DNA of 53,925 bases from an uncultured Porphyromonadaceae bacterium (GCA_947643665.1 CANRWW010000017.1:1-53925); one strand, 5' to 3'. Counted from the stretch's first letter, positions 1 to 9,285 are shown. The notes: a model not told the origin generated them from the sequence alone. Numbers and translations: made by a program.

Positions 1-51
1 CGACCCTCTGCTTGTAAGGCAGACGCTCTGAACCAGCTGAGCTAAGCGCCC
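1..51 (-). tRNA. tRNA-Val(TAC), cut by window edge
   Basis: The complement reads as the first 51 bases of a tRNA with acceptor strand GGGCGCT, a D arm and an anticodon stem-loop with loop CTTACAA, so the anticodon is TAC (valine). It is identical over this length to the complete copy at 87-161. The T arm and 3' acceptor strand lie outside the window. It is the downstream member of a tandem pair and probably shares the promoter at 182-189. Confidence 0.9.
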
Positions 52-86
52 TTGCTTATTGCGGCGAGAAGATTGAGATTGAGTAG

Positions 87-161
87 TGGGCGCTGACGGA
101 TTCGAACCGCCGACCCTCTGCTTGTAAGGCAGACGCTCTGAACCAGCTGAGCTAAGCGCCC
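87..161 (-). tRNA. tRNA-Val(TAC)
   Basis: Complete 75-base cloverleaf on the minus strand. The acceptor stem GGGCGCT pairs with AGCGCCC and is followed by discriminator A. The anticodon stem TCTGC/GCAGA closes loop CTTACAA, giving anticodon TAC for valine, and the T arm contains the standard GGTTCGAATCC. The 3' CCA is not encoded. A second identical copy follows 35 bases downstream, so the two are probably processed from one transcript. Confidence 0.95.
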
Positions 162-181
162 TTCTCGCCTCAAATGCGTTG

Positions 182-189
182 CAAAGGTA
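182..189 (-). promoter_or_regulatory. -7 box for the tRNA-Val genes
   Basis: The minus strand reads TACCTTTG followed by CAAC, the Bacteroidota -7 form TAnnTTTG. It lies 20 bases upstream of the first mature tRNA base, the expected distance for a short 5' leader. Confidence 0.75.
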
Positions 190-243
190 GGCACTTTTTT
201 TATACTCTCCAAATTTTTCACCAATTATTTTCTAAAAAATTTA

Positions 244-251
244 TACCTTTG
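244..251 (+). promoter_or_regulatory. -7 box for purB
   Basis: TACCTTTG followed by CACT, in an AT-rich stretch 67 bases upstream of the purB ATG. No clear TTTG -33 element is visible at the usual spacing. Confidence 0.75.
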
Positions 252-318
252 CACTACAGAAAACCCTAAAGGGCTTTCTTACTATTGTATCACCATTCAT
301 ATCACATTTTGTTTGTAT

Positions 319-1692
319 ATGGAACTCAGTCCATTAACCGCCATTTCCCCTGTTGACGGCCGCTACCGCGAAAAAACATCCGGCCTTGACAATTATTTTT
401 CAGAATTCGCCCTCATTCGCTACCGCGTAAAAGTTGAAGTGGAATATTTCATCGCTCTTGCAGAACTTCCATTACCGCAACTTGTCGGTCTGAGCATGTC
501 GCTGGAGGGAATGAATCTGACAAAAGACGAAATATTCATGAAATTGCGCGGCATATACCGCAATTTCACCATAGCCGATGCCGAGCGGGTAAAAGCCCAT
601 GAAGCGGTAACCAACCACGACGTAAAAGCAGTGGAGTATTATATAAAGGAAGAATTTGACAAAATGGGGCTGACCCGTTGGAAAGAATTCATCCATTTCG
701 GTTTGACATCACAGGACATAAACAACACATCGGTGCCTATGTCGGTGCGCGATGCACTCCATGAAAGCTACCTCCCGCTGCTTGAACAGCTGATATCTGC
801 CTTGGAGGCACGTGCCGACGAATGGGCAGACATACCTATGCTCGCCAAGACACACGGGCAGCCCGCCTCCCCTACCCGTCTGGGAAAAGAGATAATGGTA
901 TTTGCCTACCGTCTGCGGCAACAGATAGAACAATTAAAAAACGTTCCGGTAAGCGGCAAATTCGGAGGAGCAACCGGCAACTTCAACGCCCACCGTGCAG
1001 CATACCCCGGATACGACTGGCCTGCATTCGCAGCGCGTTTCCTTCATGACAACCTTAAGATAGAACGTGAGGCTTATACAACGCAGATCTCCAATTACGA
1101 CAACCTTGCCGCACTGTTTGACGTACTGCGACGCATCAACACAATCATACTTGACCTTGACCGCGACATATGGATGTACGTAAGCATGGAATATTTCAAA
1201 CAGAAGATAAAGGCTGGAGAAGTCGGATCTTCCGCGATGCCACACAAAGTGAACCCGATAGATTTCGAAAATTCAGAAGGTAACCTCGGCATAGCCAACG
1301 CCATATATGCCCATCTATCACAAAAACTGCCGGTATCACGGCTGCAACGCGACCTTACCGACTCCACAGTGCTACGAAACGTCGGTGTGCCCATGGCCCA
1401 TTCTGTAATTGCGATCAACTCCACCCTAAAAGGTCTGGGCAAATTGCTGCTGAACCGTGAGGCAATAGACAAAGATCTGGCTGGAATGTGGAACGTAGTG
1501 GCAGAAGGGATCCAGACAATCCTCCGTCGTGAGGGATATCCACATCCGTATGAGACGCTGAAAGCGCTCACACGCACCAATTCTACCGTGACAGCTGAAA
1601 GCATAGCCGAGTTCATTGACACACTAGAGGTGTCAGACAGCGTGCGTGCAGAACTGCATAGCCTCAGCCCCTCCACCTACACAGGCTTCTGA
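319..1692 (+). CDS. purB: Adenylosuccinate lyase
   Basis: PurB catalyses two steps of purine synthesis in the cytoplasm: SAICAR to AICAR plus fumarate, and adenylosuccinate to AMP plus fumarate. The 457-residue protein starts with the family's typical SPLTAISPVDGRY. It carries the superfamily signature SSAMPHKVNPIDFEN (residues 304-318) on the mobile catalytic loop, and a conserved His179 in THGQPASPT. Length is normal for the E. coli-like PurB branch. The ATG at 319 is preferred over an in-frame TTG six bases upstream because family members start at MELSPL. It is monocistronic, with its own -7 box and a strong hairpin terminator 29 bases past the stop. Confidence 0.97.
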   Translation: MELSPLTAISPVDGRYREKTSGLDNYFSEFALIRYRVKVEVEYFIALAELPLPQLVGLSMSLEGMNLTKDEIFMKLRGIYRNFTIADAERVKAHEAVTNHDVKAVEYYIKEEFDKMGLTRWKEFIHFGLTSQDINNTSVPMSVRDALHESYLPLLEQLISALEARADEWADIPMLAKTHGQPASPTRLGKEIMVFAYRLRQQIEQLKNVPVSGKFGGATGNFNAHRAAYPGYDWPAFAARFLHDNLKIEREAYTTQISNYDNLAALFDVLRRINTIILDLDRDIWMYVSMEYFKQKIKAGEVGSSAMPHKVNPIDFENSEGNLGIANAIYAHLSQKLPVSRLQRDLTDSTVLRNVGVPMAHSVIAINSTLKGLGKLLLNREAIDKDLAGMWNVVAEGIQTILRREGYPHPYETLKALTRTNSTVTAESIAEFIDTLEVSDSVRAELHSLSPSTYTGF

Positions 1693-1721
1693 TCAGAAAA
1701 CGAATAAACCAACACTCCACC

Positions 1722-1755
1722 AAGGCGCTGTGCCGGAATCCCGGCACAGCGCCTT
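1722..1755 (+). terminator. purB terminator hairpin
   Basis: Perfect 15-bp stem (1722-1736 with 1741-1755) around a four-base loop AATC, followed by ATTTAT. The stem core GGCG(C/A)TGTGCCGG recurs in the terminators at 2102-2135 and 42777-42840. Confidence 0.85.
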
Positions 1756-1762
1756 ATTTATA

Positions 1763-1803
1763 GATATTGCTGTTTTCCGCAAAAACCGGAAAACAACAAT
1801 ATC
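1763..1803 (+). terminator. Second hairpin downstream of purB
   Basis: A 17-bp stem (1763-1779 with 1787-1803) with one mismatch and a seven-base loop CAAAAAC, followed by TCCTTTTTC. It sits eight bases after the first purB terminator. It could be a back-up terminator, or the 3' end of a short RNA. Confidence 0.55.
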
Positions 1804-1818
1804 TCCTTTTTCATATCA

Positions 1819-1897
1819 GTCTGACGGTTCTCCCCGCGAGCCGTCGTTTGATACGGGGCTAAAATTTGGCACGCCACCTCCGGCGGCTCGCTCAGAC
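1819..1897. other. Structured non-coding segment with competing hairpins
   Basis: Two mutually exclusive folds can be drawn. The first is a local hairpin GACGGTTC/GAGCCGTC (1823-1830 with 1838-1845). The second is a longer-range fold pairing GTCTGA (1819-1824) with TCAGAC (1892-1897) and GCGAGCCG (1836-1843) with CGGCTCGC (1884-1891). A third option pairs CCCCG (1832-1836) with CGGGG (1854-1858). No plausible coding frame covers the region. Bases 1898-2101 hold nothing else that was recognised, apart from a short GACAATTGTC palindrome near 1927. Confidence 0.35.
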
Positions 1898-2101
1898 AAT
1901 ATTATTATCCGGGAGTCTGACACAGGACAATTGTCAACAGTGTATTACGGACAAGTCCCTGTTGCTAATACGCACCCAACATATTGCGCATGCCGGCAGA
2001 CTATTTGTAGCTTGAAAATTTTTAGCGGACAGCAATAATTTATATACGCACGGGAAAGGCAGAATAAGTCGCCTCTCCAATATTTTCCGACGGATACAAA
2101 A

Positions 2102-2135
2102 AAGGCGATGTGCCGGAATTCCGACGCATCGCCTT
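2102..2135 (-). terminator. Terminator of the SusC/SusD operon
   Basis: A 15-bp stem with one mismatch and one wobble. On the minus strand it is followed directly by six T residues. It lies 36 bases beyond the stop of the last operon gene (2172). Its stem closely resembles that of the purB terminator at 1722-1755. Confidence 0.85.
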
Positions 2136-2171
2136 CTATTATGATTTACCCCAAAAGGTAATTTTCAGGAT

Positions 2172-3845
2172 TTATTTGTGCGCTGTCGAGTAGTCGACTT
2201 CAAACTTTTCTGAAGCACCAAGTGCTTTTGGAGCAGCGGTGGCCTCTGGAGTTTCAACCGAAGGAAGAACCAGTTTCGCAGGAGTCTTGAAGCGGCTATT
2301 TTCAAACCATGTCTCATACTCTCCGTTTATTCCCAATACCGGATGTGTGATGGTTATGACACCATCTTCCATCTTGTCGTTCATACCAGCCTCCAAGAGT
2401 TCTTCTTTGGTATAAGGCTCCTTCAACATGAACTGGAATGCATATCCGGCGTTCAACGCTTCTATCTCGGTACTTTCATCCTCAAATACGATCTGTGGCT
2501 CAATAATCACAAAGTTCGGATCCTCACAATTGATAACGAGATTGTACTGGGTATCCCAAGGCACAGCGATATCTGAAGGCCATACGCCATATGCATAAGG
2601 ACCTACAAGACGATAAAGGCTTGGATTCTCAACATGCTGTTCTACTTCCACTTCATATGTAAGTGCCTTATATCTATAGCGTTCAGCAATGAAGCCATCG
2701 GTATAAAGTCCGAGACCAATTGATTCCCATTCGCTCGGTGCCCATGGGAACATGAGAGTCCAACCGCGTGAGGGCCATGCGCTGTCTACACCCGGCAAAA
2801 GAACCTTAAGGCTTGAACCGAACGAAATGCGTCCGTTGGCATAGGTGCCGGCACCGGTGAGCTGTGCGTAAGGTATGGTATAACCCTCCCATGTTAGATC
2901 TTGCTGAAGTTTGTTATAGCAATAGTTACATGCGATTTTTACGGAACCGTCCACATCGCTGAACACCTCTACACCGGTATCGTACATGAGTGAATAATCA
3001 CCGCGCTTATCGGAGAAGAAGACTTCTGTCGGATTTGCCGCGTTGATATACAGATAATTCGGATCATTCATATCCAACACATAAGAACCGATGCCACAAT
3101 CTGCATAAGGACGGATAAGGCGGAAGAAATTCTTCTTGATCGGGTGCTGCTGGCATGTCACTTCAAACTCGATCTCGCGTGCGCTCTGGGCAGCTGCAAG
3201 CAGTGTGAAATCACGCAGAACAACCGGACCTTCTTCAATATTTTCCCAAGGAGTAAACGACACATTGTAATCAACTTTTGTAATGAAGTAGGGGCTGGCC
3301 TCACCAGCTGCCACAACATCAAAATTATAGTTGAGCATTTGTGTAAGATTGGAAACGCCACCGAAATACATGGCTATATCATATTCACCGACACCTTCTG
3401 GAAAGTCAACAGTGACATCGGCAGACATATTGGTATTGTTGTCGCCGGCAAACTCACCGGTCGGCACAAACACCTCCATATTACCTGTCGGCTGCTTGTC
3501 TTCATCCAGCACATCTGCTATTTTCTTCTCACCGGCCGCTTCATCAACAGCATCCTTCACCACGATCTTACCGATTGTGAAAATGCCGGCCACAGACGAT
3601 CCGTCGTCAGCGGAAAGATTAATTGACACATGCCCGGGGGTGTTGTCAGAAGTGTTCTGGCGATACACCTTTATAGGGAAGTAAACTGCATCCTCCTCAA
3701 GATCGACCTGGCTGTCGTCATCCATGCTGAAATAAACAGGAGGGGTGTTTACCGGGTCTGCAGGTGTGTATTCCACATCATCGCTGCATGAGGCAAACGC
3801 GAAACCTATCACACCGAGACCAAGAAATATTTTATTGAATTTCAT
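2172..3845 (-). CDS. SusD-adjacent surface lipoprotein of unknown fold
   Basis: A 557-residue lipoprotein. A hydrophobic signal ends in FAFAS with the lipobox Cys at residue 20, and the next residues SDD are acidic, as in Bacteroidota surface-lipoprotein export signals. The remainder is beta-rich with many aromatic and acidic residues. It has no recognised catalytic motif. It is the last gene of a susC-susD-X operon and occupies the position of SusE/SusF-type surface binding proteins, so a ligand-binding role at the outer membrane is inferred from position. The ligand cannot be read from the sequence. A Calx-beta-like or Ig-like domain near residues 30-180 is possible but was not verified. 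Confidence 0.75.
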   Translation of the reverse strand: MKFNKIFLGLGVIGFAFASCSDDVEYTPADPVNTPPVYFSMDDDSQVDLEEDAVYFPIKVYRQNTSDNTPGHVSINLSADDGSSVAGIFTIGKIVVKDAVDEAAGEKKIADVLDEDKQPTGNMEVFVPTGEFAGDNNTNMSADVTVDFPEGVGEYDIAMYFGGVSNLTQMLNYNFDVVAAGEASPYFITKVDYNVSFTPWENIEEGPVVLRDFTLLAAAQSAREIEFEVTCQQHPIKKNFFRLIRPYADCGIGSYVLDMNDPNYLYINAANPTEVFFSDKRGDYSLMYDTGVEVFSDVDGSVKIACNYCYNKLQQDLTWEGYTIPYAQLTGAGTYANGRISFGSSLKVLLPGVDSAWPSRGWTLMFPWAPSEWESIGLGLYTDGFIAERYRYKALTYEVEVEQHVENPSLYRLVGPYAYGVWPSDIAVPWDTQYNLVINCEDPNFVIIEPQIVFEDESTEIEALNAGYAFQFMLKEPYTKEELLEAGMNDKMEDGVITITHPVLGINGEYETWFENSRFKTPAKLVLPSVETPEATAAPKALGASEKFEVDYSTAHK

Positions 3846-3882
3846 ATTTTCTTTTTCCTTTGTAGTTGTTTGTCAAAACCGG

Positions 3883-3902
3883 CCGGGAGACCTGTCTCCC
3901 GG
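3883..3902 (-). other. Intercistronic stem-loop between susD and the third gene
   Basis: Perfect 8-bp GC-rich stem CCGGGAGA/TCTCCCGG with a four-base loop, inside the 96-base gap between the susD-like stop and the downstream lipoprotein start. On the minus strand it is followed by CCGGTTTTG, a weak T tract. It could be a partial terminator or an mRNA-stability element that lowers expression of the third gene relative to susCD. Confidence 0.5.
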
Positions 3903-3941
3903 AACGGTCCAACGGTAAATTCTTGAATGGGAAAAGCGGTA

Positions 3942-5642
3942 TCAATCAATGTCGGTTACCGGACGAGGTTGTACAGCGCCATGTGTACCATCGACAATGA
4001 GGGGGTTACGCTCTATCTCAGCCTGTGGTATGTCATAAATACGCACTACGTCATCAGCCGAAACATTAAGAACGAAATTGGTCGGGAAACCACCGCCACG
4101 GCGGTCAATGGGCTTCTGCAAACGCTGGAGGTCTGCATAAGAGATACCTTCACCCCATAGCTCCATACGGCGCTGGTTCCATACTATATTCTGGAAATCC
4201 TTGAAATCTGAAGGATTGCATGTGAAGCTAGGATTACGGTAAGTCTTTACAAAGTCGGTAAGTGTCTGACGGCCGGCTCCCAGGTTGGTGTAAGCCTCAC
4301 CCTCAGCTTTGATCAGATATAATTCCTCAACACGCATCCAGGGGAAATCGATACAGCCCTGGGTAGAGGGAGCGTCCTCGAAAGCACCAAACTTAAGCTG
4401 TGCATATGGAGGGAATTTCTCATTACCGTCGGCAGAATATCCGCTCTTGATATAATTCGCATAGCTTGTAGGAAGCGAAGATGGAGGATTGCCGGCACCG
4501 TCAAGCCACCATTTCTTGCGGACGTCGCTTGTCGGGATGCTTTCATACAGGGCCTTGTTTACACAACGGTAAGTACCTGCACCGGCATATCCGTTGGTCT
4601 TGAAACCTGTAAAATGCGAAGCCCAGCATACCAACGCTGCGTAACGGCTTTCTGAAGGATCGGCATATGTACCCCAAAGGAAGTTTGTCGCTTCTGTAGA
4701 ATTTATGTCATCGAATCCGGGGATAGCGGCAAGCTCAATTGAAAGGGCAGCGCGTCCCTCCTCTGTAGCGAGTTCAAGTGCTTTTGTAGCATCCTCTGCC
4801 GCAACAGTATACTTGCAGCAGAAAAGGTTTGCACGGGCACGCAAAGCATATGCCACAGACTGGTTGACGAATGTGCGCTCGATATTCGGAGTGGCGGCAT
4901 TCATTGACTTACGTGTCACACCCTCCTCCTCAGCACGGTCAAGAAGATTGATAGCCATAGTGAGGTCATCATTAATCTGGCGGTACACATCGGCAACCGA
5001 TGCACGGGCAAGACCATTGGCTGCGGCCTCATCCATATTGACGTCAGTTATGATAGGCACACAATGGGCGGCAGGATTATTTGCCGGCCACTGGTCACGG
5101 GCGAGGTTTATGTCCCCTTCATAGAATTTCTCATAACCGAAGGCATACATCTGCGCGAGATTGAAGTAGCAATAAGCGCGGAAAGCATAAGCCTGGGCAC
5201 GGAAATAAATAATTTCAGCATTGTCGGTATCTGCATCAGTACCTGCCAGCAAAGTGTTGCAGGAACGGATGGTATAATAATTGTAATACCAGCACATGAG
5301 ATTCAGGAAGTAACGTCCGTTGAAATCAGACATCTCAAGAGCAGGAGAATACCAGTTATATCCGACATCTGCAGACGCCATGTCTATTCCGCGGCAATCC
5401 TGCGCGAGCATAGACGACTGCAAGCCGTAGTCTATATGGTTCTCAAAGATCGTATAGAAACTGATGAGCTGGTTGGGAAGTGCGTTGGCTGCGGCGGACA
5501 CCAGCTCCGGATTCTGTGCCACAACATCTTTCTTCTGGTCCTCAGTAGCCACAGCGCCGTTAGGCAACTGGTCGAGGTCATTGCAGGCGGTAAAAAGCGA
5601 GCCAGCAGCGAGAAGAGACAGAAATATTTTGGATTTTTTCAT
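3942..5642 (-). CDS. SusD/RagB family nutrient-binding lipoprotein
   Basis: A 566-residue lipoprotein whose signal peptide ends in SLFTAC, with lipid attachment at Cys20. The SusD/RagB fold is indicated by alpha-helical TPR-like segments such as YFRAQAYAFRAYCYFNLAQMY near residues 145-170. The C-terminal family hallmark appears as IVWNQRRMELWGEG followed by YADLQRL, close to the C-terminus. The protein acts as the lid over the partner SusC barrel and captures the substrate at the cell surface. It lies 35 bases downstream of the susC-like gene and is co-transcribed. The substrate is not known. No glycoside hydrolase lies nearby, and the divergent neighbour is a secreted protease, so peptides are a reasonable guess. 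Confidence 0.93.
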   Translation of the reverse strand: MKKSKIFLSLLAAGSLFTACNDLDQLPNGAVATEDQKKDVVAQNPELVSAAANALPNQLISFYTIFENHIDYGLQSSMLAQDCRGIDMASADVGYNWYSPALEMSDFNGRYFLNLMCWYYNYYTIRSCNTLLAGTDADTDNAEIIYFRAQAYAFRAYCYFNLAQMYAFGYEKFYEGDINLARDQWPANNPAAHCVPIITDVNMDEAAANGLARASVADVYRQINDDLTMAINLLDRAEEEGVTRKSMNAATPNIERTFVNQSVAYALRARANLFCCKYTVAAEDATKALELATEEGRAALSIELAAIPGFDDINSTEATNFLWGTYADPSESRYAALVCWASHFTGFKTNGYAGAGTYRCVNKALYESIPTSDVRKKWWLDGAGNPPSSLPTSYANYIKSGYSADGNEKFPPYAQLKFGAFEDAPSTQGCIDFPWMRVEELYLIKAEGEAYTNLGAGRQTLTDFVKTYRNPSFTCNPSDFKDFQNIVWNQRRMELWGEGISYADLQRLQKPIDRRGGGFPTNFVLNVSADDVVRIYDIPQAEIERNPLIVDGTHGAVQPRPVTDID

Positions 5643-5677
5643 TGTTTTGTCTTAATTCCGGGTTCGTTTTATGACGT

Positions 5678-8600
5678 TTAGAATACCACGCGGATACCGC
5701 CGGAGATGTTACGCATAAGAGAATATGCACCGTTGCTCATAGAGAGCATGGATGTACGTGGATCCAGACCTTTGCGTCTTGTCCAGATGGCCACATTGTC
5801 TGCAGCGCCATATATGCGTACGGTCTCAAGGAAGAGCTTCTTTGTCCATTTGGACGGCAGTGTATACCCTACGGTGATATTGTTGAGCGAAAGGTAATTG
5901 CTGCTTACCAGGAAGAAGTCGCTCTCTTTATCGCCGAAATCATAGGTGTTCTGCGAATTGAGCTGAGGAATATTGGTATCGCGATTTGCCGGTGTCCATT
6001 GATCAAGTGCGTCAACATGCCAGTTTTTACCCAGCGACTGGGATTTTCCGGAGTGCATCAGCGAAGAATAACCGTAGTCATACATCTTGCCGCCGAGCTG
6101 GAAGCCGAACTGTACTGAAACATCCAAGCCATAAGCCTGAAGAGATGTACCGAAACCGCCATAGAAAGTAGGCATGGTATTACCGGTCATCTTGCGGTCG
6201 GTATCATATGCTATATCATAGTTGTCAGTCTTGTATTCGGTTCCATTCTCATCAAGTGCCCAGTAAAGAGCCGCACCAGTTTCAGGATCCACCCCGGCAT
6301 ATTCCGGCAGGTAGTAGTTGTATACAGACTGTCCTTCACGCAGGATACGGAGACCGGAAATGATCTGTCCTTTTACATCGGGATGGAGTTCAATGATACG
6401 GTTTTTAAGCCATGTACCGTTGAAGTTGATCTCCCATGTCACGTCGCGTGTGGCGATAGGACGTCCGTTGAGCTCGATTTCTATACCGGAGTTACGGATA
6501 GAACCCACGTTCATAGGTATTGAAGAGTAACCGTTGGTAGGTGCGACAGGCTTGTTGTAAAGCATGTCTGAAGTCTGACGCAGGAAGTAATCAAAGCTAC
6601 CTGAGATACGGTCCTGGAAGAAGCTGAAGTCCACACCGGCATTCCATGCATTTGATGTTTCCCAAGTGATATCAGGATTGCCTTTCTGTGCCAGGTTACC
6701 GTCAGCCCATGCGTCTGTGCCTTCCAGGGCATAAATATCCATATAATAAGGAGCGTAATCAAGGCCAAGGTTGTCATTACCCTGCTGGCCATAAGAAGCC
6801 TTGACCTTAAGAAGGTCAATCCAGGTTACATCCTGAAGGAAAAGCTCCTTGGCAGCATCCCATCCAAGCGAGAATGAGAAGAAGTTACCCCAGCGATGGT
6901 CAGGCGCAAATTTTGATGATGCATCACGACGATATGAAGCCTCTACGAAATACTTGCTGTCATAGTCATAATTGACACGGCCGAAGATACCACGGGTTGC
7001 ATATCCCATAGAAGAACCACTGGTCTGGCGCTGGTCATTGTTAAGGGTGTTGCTTACAGCCCAGCTGTTGGGGTCATACAGATTGTATCCCAAGCCCATA
7101 AGAGATTCGGAATTCTGCTCGTAGCTTTCATAACCGACCATATAAGATGTGTGGTGTATGTCGGCAAAAGTCTTACGGTAGTTGGCTATGGCCTGGATAT
7201 TGAGGCCGCGGAGACGGCTCTGCAACTGACGTGCCATACCGCCACGCTGCACATACGCACCGTAGAAACGGTTGAAGACATTGTGGTGACGGGTATTGTC
7301 AAGGAAGTAACCTATTGTACCGGTCACATTGAGATTTTCGATCGGGGTGATGGTGGCATACCATTTTGCATCCAGCACGTCCATCAGCGACTCCTGTTTG
7401 TCATAAATGAAACCGGATGTGGGGTTACCGCCTGCCATATAGTTACGGTATGTGCCATTGGCAAACTTGCCGTCACCGTAGTCGTAAATCGGCTTTCCGA
7501 GGTTGGGATCATACATGATGTTTCCGCGTGCGTCGCGCACGTACATCGGATAGATCGGAGCCATATTGTCAATCATGGCAAACGCATTGCCGGAAGAGAT
7601 TGATGCTCCTGCCTCCTGTCCTGAGGGAGACTGGCTGTTCACATAGTTGTAGGAAATAGATGTACCGAGTTTCAACCACTTCTTAGCCTGGTATTCGGCA
7701 CCGATACGGCTTGAAAGACGCTGGTAGCCGGATCCCTTGATGATACCTTCATCGCTGAGGTAACCAACGCTTCCGTAGAAGTTGAAACGGTCTGTACCAC
7801 CGGTCACGCTAAGGTTATATTCCTGACGGAGACCATGGATGAATGTTTCGTCATACCAGTCATCCGGAGTGACATAGTTGCCGTTAGGGGTCACACGGCC
7901 GAGTGTGGCATTGGGGTTTAATTTGCCATTGAGACCGATAAGCAGCTGGCCTGCAGGCACATTCCATATATTATATTGACGGCCGAAAGCCTCGTTGAGG
8001 GCTGAATTAGCCAACAGGCTTGAGTTGTAGTCGTTGTAACCGTTGGTCTTATATCCGTTGCGGAGCGCGCTATAAGCTGTCTCATAGTACATCTTCGGAT
8101 CAGTTATGACATCATAGCCTTTGATCTGGCGGGTGTTTGAACCCCAACGTGCGTCAAGGGTTACTTTGGCTTCTCCTACTTTACCGCGCTTTGTGTTGAT
8201 AAGGATCACACCGTTTGCACCACGGGCGCCATAAAGGGCAGCGGCAGCAGCGTCCTTAAGTACGGTCATTGACTCCACATCCATGGTGTTTATCGTTGCA
8301 ATGTCACCGTCAAAAGGCATGCCGTCAACCACATACAGGGGAGATGCGCTACCAAAGATGGTTCCGATACCACGGATACGGACAGAAGGGGAAGAACCCG
8401 GCTGGCCGTTGGACTGTGTCACCTGCACACCAGCCATTGTACCGGAAAGGGCCGAAACGGCGTCTGTAACCATACGGCCTTCGATCTCGTCGGCCTTGAT
8501 AACAGAAGCAGAACCGGTATATGCCGATTTCTTGGCGGTACCATAAGCCACGACCATAACCTCGTCAAGGCTATTTTCATGTTCGGAAAGTTGAACAGTC

Positions 8601-8866
8601 ATACCGTTCTTCACAGGCACGGTCTGGGAGACCATACCTACATAAGAAACCACGACCTTGTGGACATTTCCGGGAAGAGTTAGGGTGAACTTACCATCAA
8701 TGTCAGTGGCGGTTCCTTGTCCACCGCCTACAGGCATCACCGTCGCTCCAGGGAGAGGCTCACCGTCAATGGCGGACACGACTGTTCCCGATATGTTCTG
8801 GGTCTGGGCCAACGCACAAACCACAGCCATAAGGACTGCCGTCAGTAATAGAAACAGCTTTTTCAT
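5678..8866 (-). CDS. SusC/RagA family TonB-linked outer membrane transporter
   Basis: A 1062-residue outer-membrane protein. It has a signal peptide ending ALAQ (residues 1-21), then a carboxypeptidase-regulatory-like domain with ISGTVVSAIDGEPLPGATV (about 25-100). Next come the linker DEVMVVAYGT typical of SusC proteins, a TonB plug (about 115-225) containing VRIRGIGT, and a 22-strand-type barrel ending in an aromatic C-terminus (GGIRVVF). It imports large ligands using TonB energy together with the SusD-like partner encoded just downstream. It is the first gene of the operon, with a leader of about 215 bases that carries hairpins. Normal length and no visible defects. Confidence 0.95.
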   Translation of the reverse strand: MKKLFLLLTAVLMAVVCALAQTQNISGTVVSAIDGEPLPGATVMPVGGGQGTATDIDGKFTLTLPGNVHKVVVSYVGMVSQTVPVKNGMTVQLSEHENSLDEVMVVAYGTAKKSAYTGSASVIKADEIEGRMVTDAVSALSGTMAGVQVTQSNGQPGSSPSVRIRGIGTIFGSASPLYVVDGMPFDGDIATINTMDVESMTVLKDAAAAALYGARGANGVILINTKRGKVGEAKVTLDARWGSNTRQIKGYDVITDPKMYYETAYSALRNGYKTNGYNDYNSSLLANSALNEAFGRQYNIWNVPAGQLLIGLNGKLNPNATLGRVTPNGNYVTPDDWYDETFIHGLRQEYNLSVTGGTDRFNFYGSVGYLSDEGIIKGSGYQRLSSRIGAEYQAKKWLKLGTSISYNYVNSQSPSGQEAGASISSGNAFAMIDNMAPIYPMYVRDARGNIMYDPNLGKPIYDYGDGKFANGTYRNYMAGGNPTSGFIYDKQESLMDVLDAKWYATITPIENLNVTGTIGYFLDNTRHHNVFNRFYGAYVQRGGMARQLQSRLRGLNIQAIANYRKTFADIHHTSYMVGYESYEQNSESLMGLGYNLYDPNSWAVSNTLNNDQRQTSGSSMGYATRGIFGRVNYDYDSKYFVEASYRRDASSKFAPDHRWGNFFSFSLGWDAAKELFLQDVTWIDLLKVKASYGQQGNDNLGLDYAPYYMDIYALEGTDAWADGNLAQKGNPDITWETSNAWNAGVDFSFFQDRISGSFDYFLRQTSDMLYNKPVAPTNGYSSIPMNVGSIRNSGIEIELNGRPIATRDVTWEINFNGTWLKNRIIELHPDVKGQIISGLRILREGQSVYNYYLPEYAGVDPETGAALYWALDENGTEYKTDNYDIAYDTDRKMTGNTMPTFYGGFGTSLQAYGLDVSVQFGFQLGGKMYDYGYSSLMHSGKSQSLGKNWHVDALDQWTPANRDTNIPQLNSQNTYDFGDKESDFFLVSSNYLSLNNITVGYTLPSKWTKKLFLETVRIYGAADNVAIWTRRKGLDPRTSMLSMSNGAYSLMRNISGGIRVVF

Positions 8867-8990
8867 ACACTATAATTAATTAAACATAAAGAGTTAGATA
8901 ATTCAACAATTGGATATCAAACACAAAAAAATTAACAAACAGCATTCAAAGGCAATCGTGGGTTCCGCATGACATCCGGCTGATATTACA

Positions 8991-9057
8991 CCAGGCTCAC
9001 GCCTGGAAAGTATTAAAAGCCGGAACAACGGCGCCCAACAGACCTCTGTCATGGGCG
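8991..9057 (-). promoter_or_regulatory. Hairpins in the susC leader
   Basis: Two stem-loops lie in the predicted untranslated leader. One is CCAGGC-TCAC-GCCTGG at 8991-9006, perfect with 6 bp. The other, at 9032-9057, has outer stem CGCCCA/TGGGCG and inner stem ACAG/CTGT. Neither is followed by a T run on the minus strand, so they look like leader structure rather than terminators. SusC mRNAs in Bacteroides are known targets of small-RNA and leader control. No antisense promoter was identified here. Confidence 0.4.
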
Positions 9058-9088
9058 TGTCATTCCCGGTTTTGCCACATCATTTCCG

Positions 9089-9096
9089 CAAAGATA
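9089..9096 (-). promoter_or_regulatory. -7 box for the susCD operon
   Basis: The minus strand reads TATCTTTG followed by CGGA. It implies a leader of roughly 215 bases before the susC-like ATG at 8866. Confidence 0.6.
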
Positions 9097-9285
9097 AGAC
9101 AAAATGTCAAAAAAATAAATACTTCTACAAAACTTTTGTTGCCTTTTAACGAAAAGATTGCACATGTTGAAAAACATATCTTAAGAACATAAATTTAGAA
9201 CACCCCATATATCAACACCTTATGACGCTTAACAGGACGCACACAGATGGGCAAGGCTATAAAATGAAAAAAATAGTTAAATAAC

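Noticed and set aside
1646-2038. 130-residue reading frame overlapping the purB end and its terminators
   Set aside because: It starts inside purB in another frame and runs through two hairpin terminators. Its composition is not protein-like.
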